This document shows positions 1 to 8,877 of a DNA stretch of 64,000 nt, in pieces. The stretch's first letter is position 1; each line of letters begins with the position of its first letter. Position numbers and translations under genes: made by a program. This stretch comes from Corynebacterium xerosis NBRC 16721 = ATCC 373 (GTDB lineage: Bacteria; Actinomycetota; Actinomycetes; Mycobacteriales; Mycobacteriaceae), in assembly GCF_001552415.1 (NCBI RefSeq), contig NZ_BCRD01000004.1, forward strand, positions 1 to 64,000. Direction: 5' to 3'. Below the pieces are notes generated by a model. That model searched no databases and was not told the origin of the DNA. It saw nothing but the letters and a program-made list of their open reading frames with translations.

Positions 1-313
1 CGGCCCGCCGCGCCTCGAGGACCGGGTGCGGCGGCTCGGCGGCCCACACGCCCCAGAACTCGCCGTCGGCGACGCGCCGGCCGTCGCCGATCTCGGCGAG
101 GATCGCGTCGGCGTCATGGTCGGCCTCGGCCAGGCGGCCCTCGGAGACGTCCGCGCGGCACCCGTCCCACAGGGCCAGGAACCGCGCCGCCGTGTCACCG
201 GAACCGGGCAACGGCAGAGTGGTGCGGGTGGCGCGGGCCGTGCGGGTGGTGCTCGCCGGAGCGGCGCCCCCGGAAATTCCGGGGACGCCGTCCGAAGTGG
301 TCGAACCGGTCAC
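1..313 (-). CDS. Hypothetical protein, N-terminal part (runs off window)
   Basis: An open frame on the minus strand begins with GTG at 313 and leaves the window at position 1, giving about 104 residues. Its start overlaps the catalase stop in a GTGA junction, so it is very probably translationally coupled to the catalase and in its operon. The first 35 residues are Ser/Thr/Ala-rich and look disordered. The remainder (around TAARFLALWDGCRADVSEG) looks like an acidic helical cytoplasmic domain. I do not recognise the family. Position next to katE might suggest a link to oxidative stress, but only context supports that. Confidence 0.6.
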   Translation of the reverse strand, partial: MTGSTTSDGVPGISGGAAPASTTRTARATRTTLPLPGSGDTAARFLALWDGCRADVSEGRLAEADHDADAILAEIGDGRRVADGEFWGVWAAEPPHPVLEARRA

Positions 314-2601
314 GCGCGATCCCACACCCTGTGCTCCGGCATGAGCTTGAGCAGGGACTTCAGGGCCTTGCCGGCGTCGTCGGCCAGGACGATGCCCGGC
401 GCCTTCGCGTCGACGTGGCGCTTGACCAGCTTCTGCCCGTCGCCGATGGCGGCGATGGCCTTCAGGTGGCGGAACGTCTCGCCCAGCAGCACCGCGATCT
501 CCGGGGCGTCGAGGTCGGCGGCCGCGATGACGGCGTCGAACTCGATGGAGCGGGTGTTGAAGGTGGTGCGCTGGACGGTGGCGCCGTCGTTCTTCTTGCC
601 CAGGCGGCCGGCGTGGTCGGCGATGACCAGCGGCACCATGCCGGCGTCGTCGATGCCCTTGATCAGCTTGTCCAGGGCCTTCGCGTCGGTGGCGTCGTCG
701 GCGATGATGCCCACCTGGCGGCCGTCGAGCGGGAACGGGCCGCGGATCTGCGACAGCGCCGGCGACGGCTCGGGCTCCGGCAGGTCCTTCACCGGCTCCG
801 GCGCCGGCAGGCCCAGGCCGGTGGCCACGGACTCCGCCAGCTCCTGGTCGATGTGCGCCAGCACCTCCGCCACCACGCGGCGGCGGATGGTCTCGTCGAA
901 GCACTTCGACAGCTCGAAGGTGTACGCGTCGATCAGGTGATCGCGCTCGACGTCGGAAAGCGACTTCCAGAACATCCGCGGCTGCGAGAAATGATCGTGG
1001 AAGCTGGCCGGCTTCTCGCGGGTCTTGATCGCGTCGGCGATCTCCTGCGGCACCTCGATGTAACCGCCGGCGGTCTCCGGGTCGGCGAGGAACGGGCAAC
1101 CGCCGTCGACCGAATTGGGGTGGTACGCGCTGGCGCCGCCGGGGACGGCGTGCTGGGCGAAACCGTCGCGCTGCATGTCGTTGACCGGCACATGCGGGCG
1201 GTTGATGGGCAGCTGCGTGAAGTTCGGGCCGCCCAGGCGGTGCATCTGGGTGTCCTTGTAGGAGAACAGGCGGCCCTGCAACAGCGGGTCGTTGGTGGTC
1301 TCGATGCCCGGGACCATGTTCGACGGGCAGAAGGCGATCTGCTCGGTCTCGGCGAAGTAGTTGGTTGGGTTGCCGTTGAGGACCATCGTGCCGATGATCT
1401 CCACCGGCGCGATCTCCTCCGGCACCAGCTTCGTCGGGTCCAGCAGGTCGATGCCCTCGAACGTCTCCTCGGCGTTGTCCGGGAACACCTGCACGCCCAG
1501 GTCCCACTCGGGGAAGGCGCCGGCCTCGATGGCGTCGGCCAGGTCGCGGCGGTGCAGGTCCGGGTCGGCGCCGCCGGACAGCTGCGCCTCCTCCCAGATC
1601 TGCGAGTGCACGCCGAGCTTCGGCTTCCAGTGGAACTTCACCAGCGACGTTTCGCCCTCGTCGTTGATCAGGCGGAACGTGTGGATGCCGAAGCCCTCCA
1701 TCATCCGGTACGAGCGCGGGATGCCGCGGTCGGACATGTTGAACATGGTGTGGAACGTCGCCTCGGTGTGCAGCGACACGAAATCCCAGAAGGTGTCGTG
1801 CGCCGACTGCGCCTGCGGGATCTCGCGGTCCATCTGCGGCTTGACGGAGTGCACCACGTCGGGGAACTTGATGCCGTCCTGGATGAAGAACACCGGGATG
1901 TTGTTGCCCACCAGGTCGTGGTTGCCCTCGTCGGTGTAGAACTTCACGGCGAAACCACGGGTGTCTCGTGCGGTGTCGATGGAACCGCGGAAACCGGCGA
2001 CCGTCGAAAAGCGCACGAACACCGGGGTTTCCACGCCCTCCTTGAGGAAGCCCGCGCGGGTGATCTTCGCGGCCTTGCCGTTGGAGCGGAACACGCCGTG
2101 CGCACCGGCGCCACGGGCGTGGACCACGCGCTCCGGGATGCGCTCGCGGTCGAAGTGCTGCAGCTTCTCCTGGAAGTGGTGGTCCTGCAGCAGTACCGGG
2201 CCGCGGGCGCCGGCCTTGAGCGAATGGTCGGTCTCGGCGCGGCGCACGCCCTGCGGGGTGGTCAGGTATTCGCCCTGCTGCGCGAAGTCGGTGCGGTCGG
2301 CGTGGACCGGGCAGCCGGTGGGCGTGGCGGGCTTCGGCGAGGTCTGGTCGGCCTTCGGCTCCAGCGGGCCGCGCGGGTCGGTGGGCTCCTCGTAGGACAC
2401 CGGCTCGGGGCCGGGGACGCCGGGGCGCATCGCGGCGGCGTCGTGGGCGGCGGCCCGGGCCTTGCCGGCCTTCGCCGCGTCCTTGGCGGAGACCTTCTTC
2501 TTCTGCCCGTCGGTCTTCTTCGTCTTGGCCGCCTTCGCGGGGGCCTTCTTCTTGGACTTCTTCTTGCCGTTGCTGCTCGTGGCCATGCCGGTCACCGTCA
2601 T
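310..2601 (-). CDS. katE: Large-subunit (clade 2, HPII-like) haem catalase
   Basis: Haem catalase that dismutates hydrogen peroxide in the cytoplasm. The 763 residues fit the large-subunit class. There is a Lys/Ala-rich N-terminal tail of about 60 residues, then the catalase core with the distal-histidine region ([20 protein letters not shown]), the [20 protein letters not shown] signature and the proximal haem-ligand region [20 protein letters not shown]-terminal glutamine-amidotransferase-like flavodoxin domain ([10 protein letters not shown] onward) is typical of HPII enzymes. An internal ATG at 2586 is an alternative start; neither candidate has a clear Shine-Dalgarno sequence. The gene ends in an overlap with a downstream unknown gene. 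The poly-Lys tail is unlike most HPII proteins and may bind nucleic acid, which is inference. Confidence 0.95.
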   Translation of the reverse strand: MTVTGMATSSNGKKKSKKKAPAKAAKTKKTDGQKKKVSAKDAAKAGKARAAAHDAAAMRPGVPGPEPVSYEEPTDPRGPLEPKADQTSPKPATPTGCPVHADRTDFAQQGEYLTTPQGVRRAETDHSLKAGARGPVLLQDHHFQEKLQHFDRERIPERVVHARGAGAHGVFRSNGKAAKITRAGFLKEGVETPVFVRFSTVAGFRGSIDTARDTRGFAVKFYTDEGNHDLVGNNIPVFFIQDGIKFPDVVHSVKPQMDREIPQAQSAHDTFWDFVSLHTEATFHTMFNMSDRGIPRSYRMMEGFGIHTFRLINDEGETSLVKFHWKPKLGVHSQIWEEAQLSGGADPDLHRRDLADAIEAGAFPEWDLGVQVFPDNAEETFEGIDLLDPTKLVPEEIAPVEIIGTMVLNGNPTNYFAETEQIAFCPSNMVPGIETTNDPLLQGRLFSYKDTQMHRLGGPNFTQLPINRPHVPVNDMQRDGFAQHAVPGGASAYHPNSVDGGCPFLADPETAGGYIEVPQEIADAIKTREKPASFHDHFSQPRMFWKSLSDVERDHLIDAYTFELSKCFDETIRRRVVAEVLAHIDQELAESVATGLGLPAPEPVKDLPEPEPSPALSQIRGPFPLDGRQVGIIADDATDAKALDKLIKGIDDAGMVPLVIADHAGRLGKKNDGATVQRTTFNTRSIEFDAVIAAADLDAPEIAVLLGETFRHLKAIAAIGDGQKLVKRHVDAKAPGIVLADDAGKALKSLLKLMPEHRVWDRA

Positions 2602-2769
2602 TTCTTCGAGTCGTGGCTGTCGGGGAGTCTCGGGCCGTCGCCGCGGCGAAAGCAGGGGTGAATGCGGCTAACGGTCGATGTCGTCAAGGGTAACCGCGAT
2701 CACTTCTTCGTGCCGCAACTTCCCGGCCGTCTCGCTTGACGACGTCCCGGGGCCCGCGTGGAGGGGCCG

Positions 2770-3432
2770 TCACCACCAGTAGGCGGGGTAGCGCAGACGG
2801 CGGGCGCGGTTGGCGACGAGACCGGCGGTGATGACGATGACCGCCGACGCCATCAGCACCAGCATGAACCGCCACGGCACCGCCGGCGGGATGGTGACCA
2901 GGAGCATCGCCGTCGCCGCGCCCGGCGAATGGGCGCTGCGCAGCAGCAGCATCGCGCCGAAGGCGAGGCCGGCGGCGACGCCGCCCGCCAGCGCGGAGCC
3001 CCCGAACCACAGCGACAGCAGCAACCCGATGCCGCCGCCGATGAGGTGGCCGAGGATGACGTTGCGCGGTTGGGCCAGCGGGAGGTCCGGGCCGCCGATG
3101 ATCAGCGCCGCGGTGGCCGCCATCGGCGGGATGAGCAGCGCCAGGTCGGTGGCGTCGGCGGCGGCGCCGAGGATGATCAGCGGCACCATCAGCGCCAGCG
3201 TCGCCGAGATGATGTGGAGCACCGGCGGCCGCGGCGGGGCCTGCCCGGCCATCGCCGAGAACGCGGCGGCGACCCGGCCGCGCCTGGCCCGGCGGGTGCG
3301 GCTGCCGTCGGTGTCGGGGACGCCCCAGTCGGTGCCGTGGGTCAGGGGATTGACGTCCATCGTCGACCGCTGCGGTACGGGCGAGGGCCGCGGTGCGGGG
3401 GATGGCGTCGCCGCCTCATCGGAACCGGACAT
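2770..3432 (-). CDS. HPP-family integral membrane protein
   Basis: 220-residue membrane protein. The first 70 residues are Pro/Arg-rich and cytoplasmic. Four hydrophobic segments follow, with the HPP-family region PLAQPRNVILGHLIGGGIG and the Ala/Gly-rich helix ending in LLRSAHSPGAATA. HPP proteins are proposed anion (for example nitrite) transporters in some organisms; the substrate here is unknown. It lies 24 bp downstream of the ROK regulator on the same strand. A GACAAT box seven bases before the ATG would also allow its own leaderless transcript. The protein ends with PAYWW. Confidence 0.75.
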   Translation of the reverse strand: MSGSDEAATPSPAPRPSPVPQRSTMDVNPLTHGTDWGVPDTDGSRTRRARRGRVAAAFSAMAGQAPPRPPVLHIISATLALMVPLIILGAAADATDLALLIPPMAATAALIIGGPDLPLAQPRNVILGHLIGGGIGLLLSLWFGGSALAGGVAAGLAFGAMLLLRSAHSPGAATAMLLVTIPPAVPWRFMLVLMASAVIVITAGLVANRARRLRYPAYWW

Positions 3433-3439
3433 GCGCTCG

Positions 3440-3445
3440 ATTGTC
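3440..3445 (-). promoter_or_regulatory. Possible -10 box for leaderless HPP transcript
   Basis: Read on the minus strand, GACAAT is followed by seven bases and the HPP ATG at 3432. That spacing would place the transcript start on the ATG. The hexamer is a weak match to TANNNT. Confidence 0.3.
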
Positions 3446-3456
3446 GCGGACCGGGG

Positions 3457-4890
3457 TCATGCGAGGTTCAGCGGGTCGCGGTGCAGCGGGTCCAGCGCCA
3501 CGGCGCGGGCGGCGTCGCGGGTGATGGTGCCGCGCGCCCGGGACACCCGGATGTCGCGCCGGACCGGCGATGTTGCGGCGATGGTGCGGGCCGCGACCCG
3601 CAGTCCGGCGGCGTCGGCGGTGAATGCTGCGCCGGCGAGGATGACGTGCGCCGGATCGACGATGTCGGCGACGTCGGCCACGGCCAGCCCGAGCAGGCGG
3701 CCCCGCTCGTCGAGGATCGTCCGGGCCGTGGCGCCGGAGTCCGCGGCGGCGACGAGGTCCGCGAAGGTCTCCGCCCGCACGCCGTGCTCGCGTGCGGCGG
3801 CGAGCACCCCGGAGGAGCCGACGGCGTCGCGCAGGGTATCGCCGCCGAGCAGGTCGCTGGCCGCAGGTCGCAGGTGGCCGATCGAACCGTCGCCGTGGGC
3901 GGGCCGGTGCACCGCACCGTCGACCGTCCAGGCCACGCCGACGAGCTCGCGGGCGTAGAAGTACAGCGACGTCGGCAGGCGCCCGTCATCGAATCCGGCG
4001 CCGGCAGCGGCAGTGGCAGCGTCCGTGCCAGGGGCCTTGAGCGGGGTGGCGGCCAGCTCGGAGGCGGCCATCGCCGCCACGTCGGGTGCGGCGAGGGCAG
4101 GGAGTCCGAGGCCGTCGGAAAGCATCCCGACCAGGTCCGTCTTGCCCCAACCGTACGACCGCGACGTCACGGTGCCGTCGGCGCCGACGTGGCCGGACAG
4201 GGCGGCGCCGGCGGTGCGCAGTGGGCGCGCCAGGCCGGTGCGCAGGCGGTGGATGCCCGCGATGATCGCGTCGATGGCCTCGTCCGGGGCGAGCTGGTCC
4301 AGCGCCAGGTGCAGGTCCGTTTCGCGCAGCACGCGGCCGACGGTGTCGAAGATGGCGATGTGCGTGACCTTCAGCCCCATGTGCGCCCCGACGTGCAGCC
4401 ACGGGGTCTTCGCCGGGGCCAGCGGCGTGCGCGGGCGGCCCGTCGCCGTGCCGGTGATCAGGTCGGGGCGCTCCTCCACCAGGCCGGCGTCGATGAGAGC
4501 CGTGACGCCGCGCGCGACCGTCGGCTGCGACAGTCCCGTCGACGCCGCCAGCTCCGGGCGCGTCACCGGCCACTGCAGGCGGATCTGATGGTGGAGGCGG
4601 GCGGCGGGGGTCGTCGGCAGGCGGAACGACGCCGTCGGCGGGATGGTCAGCGACCCGTGCGTCGGCTGCGCGATGGGGGAGGAGGTGGCGCCGGTTGTGG
4701 TCGCGGGTCCATTCGTGCGGCTGCCGGGGGCGCCGCCCGGGGCTTTGATCGTGGCGCCATTCGCGCTTCCGTTCCGGGGCGCCGTGCCGGGAGCCGCGAA
4801 GCCCGACGACGAAGTGGCCGCCCCGGCGACGGACGCGGTAGGGGCGTCGGCCGGGCGGTCGGTGAGGGTCGTCGAAGCGGCGCGTGACAT
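3457..4890 (-). CDS. ROK-family transcriptional regulator
   Basis: 477-residue regulator. It has a long low-complexity N-terminus (about 100 residues), a winged helix-turn-helix (RPELAASTGLSQPTVARGVTALIDAGLVEER), then a ROK actin-like sugar-kinase fold. The usual ROK zinc-binding CxCGxxGC cluster is missing: the corresponding stretch reads HGDGSIGHLRPA and has no cysteines, so it is unlikely to bind zinc or to be an active kinase. I chose ATG 4890 because a TTGACA/AAAGAT promoter places transcription start there; an in-frame TTG at 4926 lies inside the -35 box. The likely role is an autoregulated repressor of this gene and the HPP gene downstream. The effector is unknown. Confidence 0.75.
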   Translation of the reverse strand: MSRAASTTLTDRPADAPTASVAGAATSSSGFAAPGTAPRNGSANGATIKAPGGAPGSRTNGPATTTGATSSPIAQPTHGSLTIPPTASFRLPTTPAARLHHQIRLQWPVTRPELAASTGLSQPTVARGVTALIDAGLVEERPDLITGTATGRPRTPLAPAKTPWLHVGAHMGLKVTHIAIFDTVGRVLRETDLHLALDQLAPDEAIDAIIAGIHRLRTGLARPLRTAGAALSGHVGADGTVTSRSYGWGKTDLVGMLSDGLGLPALAAPDVAAMAASELAATPLKAPGTDAATAAAGAGFDDGRLPTSLYFYARELVGVAWTVDGAVHRPAHGDGSIGHLRPAASDLLGGDTLRDAVGSSGVLAAAREHGVRAETFADLVAAADSGATARTILDERGRLLGLAVADVADIVDPAHVILAGAAFTADAAGLRVAARTIAATSPVRRDIRVSRARGTITRDAARAVALDPLHRDPLNLA

Positions 4891-4897
4891 GTCGACC

Positions 4898-4926
4898 ATC
4901 TTTGAATAGACCGAACGGTCTGTCAA
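4898..4926 (-). promoter_or_regulatory. Promoter and probable operator of the ROK gene
   Basis: On the minus strand TTGACA (4926-4921) is followed, after 17 bases, by AAAGAT (4903-4898) and seven bases later by ATG 4890. The spacer carries GACCGTTCGGTC (4920-4909), whose arms GACCG/CGGTC are perfectly inverted. A repressor bound there would block RNA polymerase, consistent with autoregulation, although the binding protein is inferred. Confidence 0.5.
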
Positions 4927-5062
4927 CTTCCGGGGTTGGTGCGGGCGCTGGGCCTGTGGGTATGCGGTATTTGGAAAGTGGATTGTTGATTGTCAGACAA
5001 TCCGGTCTACTGGCGTCCGTTGGTCCGAGAAGCACCGCCCCCGCATGTGCCATGCTTGGGGC

Positions 5063-5362
5063 ATGGAGCCTTATGACGTCGCCATCCGCGACGAGTCCAT
5101 CCGTCTGGGCCAGTTTCTGAAGCTGGCGAACCTGGTGGAGACCGGTGGCCTGGCCAAGGAGGTCATCGCCGAAGGGCAGGTCGAGGTCAACGGCGAGACC
5201 GACACCCGCCGGGGCCGCCACCTCTACCCCGGTGACGTCGTGGCCGTCGCCGGCACCGCCGCCCGCGTCGCCCGCCCCGGGGACATCGACGACGACTACT
5301 TCGACGAGGCCACCGCCGACGACGACTTCGACCCGGAAAAGTGGCGCAACGTCGAGGTGTGA
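5063..5362 (+). CDS. S4-domain RNA-binding protein
   Basis: 99-residue cytoplasmic protein. Residues 12-60 (RLGQFLKLANLVETGGLAKE...GQVEVNGETDTRRG) are a YbcJ/YaaA-type S4 domain, which binds structured RNA, usually on ribosomes or tRNA. The C-terminus is very acidic (DDDYFDEATADDDFD). I start at ATG 5063 because the S4 domain begins directly after it; an upstream in-frame ATG at 5045 would add MCHAWG. No Shine-Dalgarno sequence is visible; CATGCT six bases before the ATG could be a -10 box for a leaderless mRNA. A copy of the dispersed 11-bp motif follows the stop codon. Confidence 0.85.
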   Translation: MEPYDVAIRDESIRLGQFLKLANLVETGGLAKEVIAEGQVEVNGETDTRRGRHLYPGDVVAVAGTAARVARPGDIDDDYFDEATADDDFDPEKWRNVEV

Positions 5363-5562
5363 ACCACGTCGGCGTCGTGAAGCGGCCCGCAAAGCGACGA
5401 GTAAAGCGCAGCGGACCCGCACGTCCCGCATGACCCGCATGGCCCGCCGCGAAGCCGCCCGCCCGTCCGGCCGCGGCGGATGCCTCCGGTAGCATTGCCC
5501 GACGTGCGCGCCCCGCGCAGCTGTGCGAGCAGTACGAGCAGTACCAAGTGGAGGAACCCCCG

Positions 5563-6465
5563 ATGCCCGCTTTCCCCGCCGAGTTCGGCATGCCCGTCCG
5601 AGTCGACCTGGTGTCCAGCGCGCCCCGCAAGTCGGAGCGCTTCTACCGCGAGCTCATGGGCTGGGAGTATTCTGCGGCCGGCGAGGGCGGCGGGCGCCGC
5701 ATGGCGAAGCTGATGGGCATGCCCGTCTCCGCCCTGTTCGCCGCCGACTCCGACGAGGGCGGTGCCGGCTCCGGCTCCAACAACGCAGACGCCACCAACG
5801 CGGCCCCCCCCGCCACCGCGGACCAGTGGCGCGTGAACTTCCACGTCGACGACGTCGCCTCCGTGGTGGAGAAGGCCCGCGGCCTCGGCGCCGGCATCGC
5901 CCTCGAGCCGGTGGAGCTCGTCGACGGCGGCGCGATGGCCGTCATCGTCGACCCCGCCGGCGCGATGGTCGGCCTGCTGGAGCAGCCCGGCGAGCAGGCG
6001 TTCGTCGCCGCCGGCGAGCCCGGTGCCCCGGTGTGGTTCGAGCTGGTCGCCGGCCAAATCGACGGCTTCGACGACGTCGTGTCCTTCTACCACGAGCTGT
6101 TCGGCTGGGAGATCGCCGTGCGCGCCCGCACCGAAGAGGGCGTCTACGCCATTGCGATGGAAGCCGGCGCGCCGTTCGCCGGCCTCGTCGCCGGCCCGCA
6201 GGTCACCGGCCCCGGCGAGGGCGAGTCTTTCACCGGTTGGCTCGCCTACCTGGGCGTGGAGAACATCGGCCAGGCGGTCCTGCGCACCCAGGAGCTCGGC
6301 GGCGAGGTGCTGGTGCCGGTGCAGGACACCGAGTTCGGCCCGCTGGCGACCATCGCCGACCCCTCCGGTGCGACGACGGTGCTGTGCGAGGTGCCGTTGC
6401 CGCCGGAGGAGGACGCCCGCGAGTCGGATCCGCTGCAGAACATCGATCTCAGCCAGTTCCAGTAG
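5563..6465 (+). CDS. Two-domain VOC (glyoxalase/extradiol dioxygenase fold) protein
   Basis: 300 residues with two tandem vicinal-oxygen-chelate modules (about 1-145 and 150-280). Each contains the typical RVDLVSSAPRKSERFYRELMGWEY / WFELVAGQIDGFDDV...FYHELFGWE start and a closing DPAGAMVGLLEQ / DPSGATTVLCEV strand. Such proteins are common in actinobacteria as resistance or dioxygenase-like proteins; metal-ligand positions are not obvious, so enzymatic activity is uncertain. The start is ATG 5563, eight bases after GGAGG (5550-5554), rather than the in-frame GTG at 5548. It converges on the dehydrogenase gene across a long palindrome. Confidence 0.8.
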   Translation: MPAFPAEFGMPVRVDLVSSAPRKSERFYRELMGWEYSAAGEGGGRRMAKLMGMPVSALFAADSDEGGAGSGSNNADATNAAPPATADQWRVNFHVDDVASVVEKARGLGAGIALEPVELVDGGAMAVIVDPAGAMVGLLEQPGEQAFVAAGEPGAPVWFELVAGQIDGFDDVVSFYHELFGWEIAVRARTEEGVYAIAMEAGAPFAGLVAGPQVTGPGEGESFTGWLAYLGVENIGQAVLRTQELGGEVLVPVQDTEFGPLATIADPSGATTVLCEVPLPPEEDARESDPLQNIDLSQFQ

Positions 6466-6478
6466 GGCTCTCCCGCTT

Positions 6479-6542
6479 AACCCACCCCGAATGAGCTAAC
6501 CCACCCGCTGCAACGGGTGGGTTAGCTCATTCGGGGTGGGTT
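6479..6542. terminator. 29-bp perfect inverted repeat between convergent genes
   Basis: Arms 6479-6507 and 6514-6542 are perfect reverse complements over 29 bases with a 6-base loop (CTGCAA). It lies 13 bp after the VOC stop and 22 bp before the end of the opposing dehydrogenase gene, so it most simply acts as a bidirectional terminator. AACCCACCC occurs twice within each arm, flanking GAATGAGCT. The stem is longer and more perfect than termination needs. Confidence 0.7.
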
Positions 6543-6564
6543 TGCGGTTGGCGGGGCGCTTGCT

Positions 6565-7860
6565 TTACGACGCCAACCTCCGCGCCACCTCCGCCGCGAA
6601 GCCCGCGGTGGTGTTGTCCCCGCCGAGGTCGGGTGTCGGGTCGTCGTGCAGCACGCCGATGACCGCACGGCGCAGCAGGGCGGCGCGTTCGCGCAGCTCA
6701 GAACCGGTTGTCGCGCTGCTGCCCCCGGTGTCCGCCGTGTCGGGGCTCGCCTGGTTGCCCCTGCTGCCGGCCGTGTCGGGGACCGCGCTGTTGCCCCTGG
6801 TGCTTGCGCCGGTTCCCTCGCCGCGGGCGGCCAGATGCTCGGCGCACATGGCCGCCGACATCAGGAACGCCGCCGGGTCGGCGATGCCCCGCCCGGCGAT
6901 GTCCGGCGCCGACCCGTGCACCGGCTCGAACACGGCGTGGCCGTCGCCCATGTTCGCCGCCGACGGCAACCCGAGTCCGCCCATCAGGCCGGCGCCGAGG
7001 TCGGACAGGATGTCGCCGAGCAGGTTCTCCGCGGCGATGACGTCGAAGCTCATCGGCGACGTGATCAGCCGCATGGTCACGGCGTCGGCGTTGGCGATCT
7101 CGAAGTCGACGTCGGGGAACTCGGCGGCGACCTCGTCGACGGCGTCGCGGATGATCGCCCCGGATTCGCGCAGGATGTTCGGCTTGTCGGCGATGGTCAC
7201 GCGCCGCAGCGACGGGTCGGCGGCCCGCCCGGTCAGCGACGCGGCGGTTCGCAGCAACCGCCGCCACCCGAAGCCGGTGGTCACGCGCAGGGCGACGGCG
7301 GTGTCGGCGCGCGTCGAGTGGGTCACCGTCGGGTCCTGCTTGACGACGTCCCACAGCCCGTTGCTATCCGGCCCCGCCATCGACAGATCGTGGGAGTACA
7401 GCCCCTCGGTGTTCTCGCGGACGACCGTGAAACCGAAACGGGGTGACGGGGTGGGCGCGGGGCCGTCGTCAAGCGAAGAAGCGGGGGAACCCGCGCCGGC
7501 CAGCAGGTCCTCCACGGGGCGGATGTTGGCGTAGAGGTCGAGGCGGCGGCGCAGCTGCAGCACCGGCGAACGGTAGGTCAGGCCGGTGCCGCGGAGATGA
7601 TCGGCGAGCTCGGCCTCCGCCTCCCGGGCCGGCTTGGAGGTGATCGCCGCCATGATCGCCGCGTCGGCGGACTCCAGCGCCCGCCACGTCTCCGCCGGGA
7701 TCGGGTCGCCGGCGGTGCGCCAACAGCCCCAGCCGATTGCGGCGTCGGTGAACTCCCACGTGGGAAACGCCGCGGCGAGAACCGGGCGGCAGGCGTCGAC
7801 GATCTCCGGGCCGATGCCGTCGCCGGGCAACAACACGATGCGGTGCGAGGAGGCGCTCAT
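6565..7860 (-). CDS. Isocitrate/isopropylmalate-type NAD(P)-dependent dehydrogenase
   Basis: 431-residue beta-decarboxylating dehydrogenase. N-terminal LPGDGIGPEIVDACRP, the phosphate/substrate arginines in LQLRRRLDLYANIRP, FTVVRENTEGLYSHD, and the C-terminal NLLGDILSDLGAGLMGGLGLPSAANMGDGHAVFEPVHGSAPDIAGRGIADP establish the fold. It could act on isocitrate, isopropylmalate, tartrate or a related malate; the substrate cannot be fixed from sequence. Near the C-terminus an unusual insertion contains 12-residue repeats (RGNSAVPDTAGS, RGNQASPDTADT). The gene has a TATTCT box seven bases before ATG and so is probably leaderless. Its TAA stop lies inside a copy of the dispersed motif (6562-6572). 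Confidence 0.85.
   Translation of the reverse strand: MSASSHRIVLLPGDGIGPEIVDACRPVLAAAFPTWEFTDAAIGWGCWRTAGDPIPAETWRALESADAAIMAAITSKPAREAEAELADHLRGTGLTYRSPVLQLRRRLDLYANIRPVEDLLAGAGSPASSLDDGPAPTPSPRFGFTVVRENTEGLYSHDLSMAGPDSNGLWDVVKQDPTVTHSTRADTAVALRVTTGFGWRRLLRTAASLTGRAADPSLRRVTIADKPNILRESGAIIRDAVDEVAAEFPDVDFEIANADAVTMRLITSPMSFDVIAAENLLGDILSDLGAGLMGGLGLPSAANMGDGHAVFEPVHGSAPDIAGRGIADPAAFLMSAAMCAEHLAARGEGTGASTRGNSAVPDTAGSRGNQASPDTADTGGSSATTGSELRERAALLRRAVIGVLHDDPTPDLGGDNTTAGFAAEVARRLAS
6718..6810 (-). repeat. 36-bp tandem repeat inside the dehydrogenase gene
   Basis: Two diverged copies of a 36-bp unit (6718-6753, 6754-6789) and part of a third encode a 12-residue period in the dehydrogenase C-terminal region. 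The unit length is a multiple of three, so copy-number change would keep the frame. Confidence 0.7.
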
Positions 7861-7867
7861 GCCCCCG

Positions 7868-7873
7868 AGAATA
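7868..7873 (-). promoter_or_regulatory. -10 box for leaderless dehydrogenase transcript
   Basis: TATTCT on the minus strand followed by exactly seven bases and ATG 7860; no Shine-Dalgarno sequence is present. Confidence 0.5.
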
Positions 7874-7895
7874 GGGGGCGGCTCGGAAAGCGGGG

Positions 7896-8576
7896 TTACG
7901 GCGCGAAAGTGACGGGCACGTCGACGATGTCCTCGAAGCCCTCGGAGTGGTCGCCGAAGACCTTGAGCGTGCAGGAATCGGCGCGGCAGTCGACCCCCTC
8001 GCCGGCGGCCTTCGCGGTCAGCGTGACGGTGGCCTCGCCGTTGCCCGGCACCGGCTGCGAACCGCCGCGGTTGGACAGCCATGCCTGCGTGCCCGGCACC
8101 GCGCGGTCGCCCGTGCAGGCCGGGGCCGGCGAACCCTCCGGGCGGTCGCCGCAGAAGCCCAGGTAGTAGCCGCCGTAGGCGGGGTTGAGGCCCGACAGCT
8201 CGATGGTGACCTCCGAACCGTCGACGATGCCGTCGACCGGGGAGACCTTCGCGGTGACGCCGTTGGCGGTGGCCTCGCCGGAGACGGAATCGTCGGAGGA
8301 GGCGGGGGCTTCGGAGGTGGCCGTGCTCGCGGAGTTGGCGGCGTCGGTGGCGGTGGAAGTGGAAGCGGGGTCGGTGGCGGCCCCGGCATTGGAGTCGTCG
8401 CCCGATCCGTCCGATCCGCCCGAGCAGGCGGCCAGCAGCGCCACGGCGGCGATGGCCGGGGCGGTGAGCAGGCCGCGGCGAGCGCGGCGCCCGCGTTGGA
8501 AGGGGGAGGCCGCGGCGGCGGGGATGGCGGTGGTCGCGGTGGTGGCGGGGATCGCAGTGGTCGCGTTGTGCTTCAT
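7896..8576 (-). CDS. Secreted lipoprotein with neocarzinostatin-like/Ig-type beta domain
   Basis: 226 residues. A basic region and hydrophobic helix end in LLAAC (lipid-attachment Cys51). A Ser/Thr/Ala/Asp-rich linker runs to about residue 105, followed by a beta-sandwich domain that includes TIELSGLNPAYGGYYLGFCGD, paired cysteines and CRADSCTLKVFGDH. The layout recalls neocarzinostatin-type apoproteins, but the assignment is by motif only. AGGAG lies before the ATG. It is transcribed divergently from hmuT across a 301-bp region with a DtxR-like site, so co-regulation by iron and a surface role in haem uptake are plausible inferences. Confidence 0.65.
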   Translation of the reverse strand: MKHNATTAIPATTATTAIPAAAASPFQRGRRARRGLLTAPAIAAVALLAACSGGSDGSGDDSNAGAATDPASTSTATDAANSASTATSEAPASSDDSVSGEATANGVTAKVSPVDGIVDGSEVTIELSGLNPAYGGYYLGFCGDRPEGSPAPACTGDRAVPGTQAWLSNRGGSQPVPGNGEATVTLTAKAAGEGVDCRADSCTLKVFGDHSEGFEDIVDVPVTFAP

Positions 8577-8877
8577 GAAGTTCTCCTGGTGGACGTGCCG
8601 GGCGCCTCCTGCGGGGCCGGCGAGATTCGTCGGTGCGCCGGTTCGCCGCCGATGTGTTTACGGCGAAGGCGACGGCCATGCTAACATCCTGCGGCAAGGC
8701 AAGCCTAACTAAGCGTAGGCTACACATTTGTTGGGCACGTCACCTTTTCCGTGGGCCGGCGATCGCCGCGAGTCCGACGAACACGGCGCCGACGACCGCG
8801 GCGCCGACGCCAGGCCCGACGCCATGCCCCGAAACAACACTCCGGCACCACACACCGAAACCGCGAAGAGGAGCCCC
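8577..8877. promoter_or_regulatory. Divergent control region of lipoprotein and hmuTUV
   Basis: 301 bp without a gene. It carries the 5' signals of both flanking genes: AGGAG before the minus-strand lipoprotein and GAAGAGGAG before hmuT. An AT-richer core at about 8675-8735 contains the DtxR-like site. No riboswitch fold was recognised. Confidence 0.6.
8695..8713 (-). promoter_or_regulatory. DtxR-like iron-repressor site
   Basis: The minus strand reads CTTAGTTAGGCTTGCCTTG, which matches the DtxR consensus TTAGGTTAGGCTAACCTAA at 12 of 19 positions, including the whole TTAGGCT core. An overlapping inverted repeat, AGCCTA (8702-8707) and TAGGCT (8716-8721), may be a second half-site. In corynebacteria hmu genes are known DtxR targets, which supports the reading. 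Confidence 0.5.

Noticed and set aside
331..2661. 776-codon open frame opposite the catalase gene, and similar long frames opposite most genes
   Set aside because: GC-rich codon bias removes stops from the complementary frames. The protein has runs of Arg/Gly/Val with no fold motif, while the opposite strand encodes a textbook catalase.
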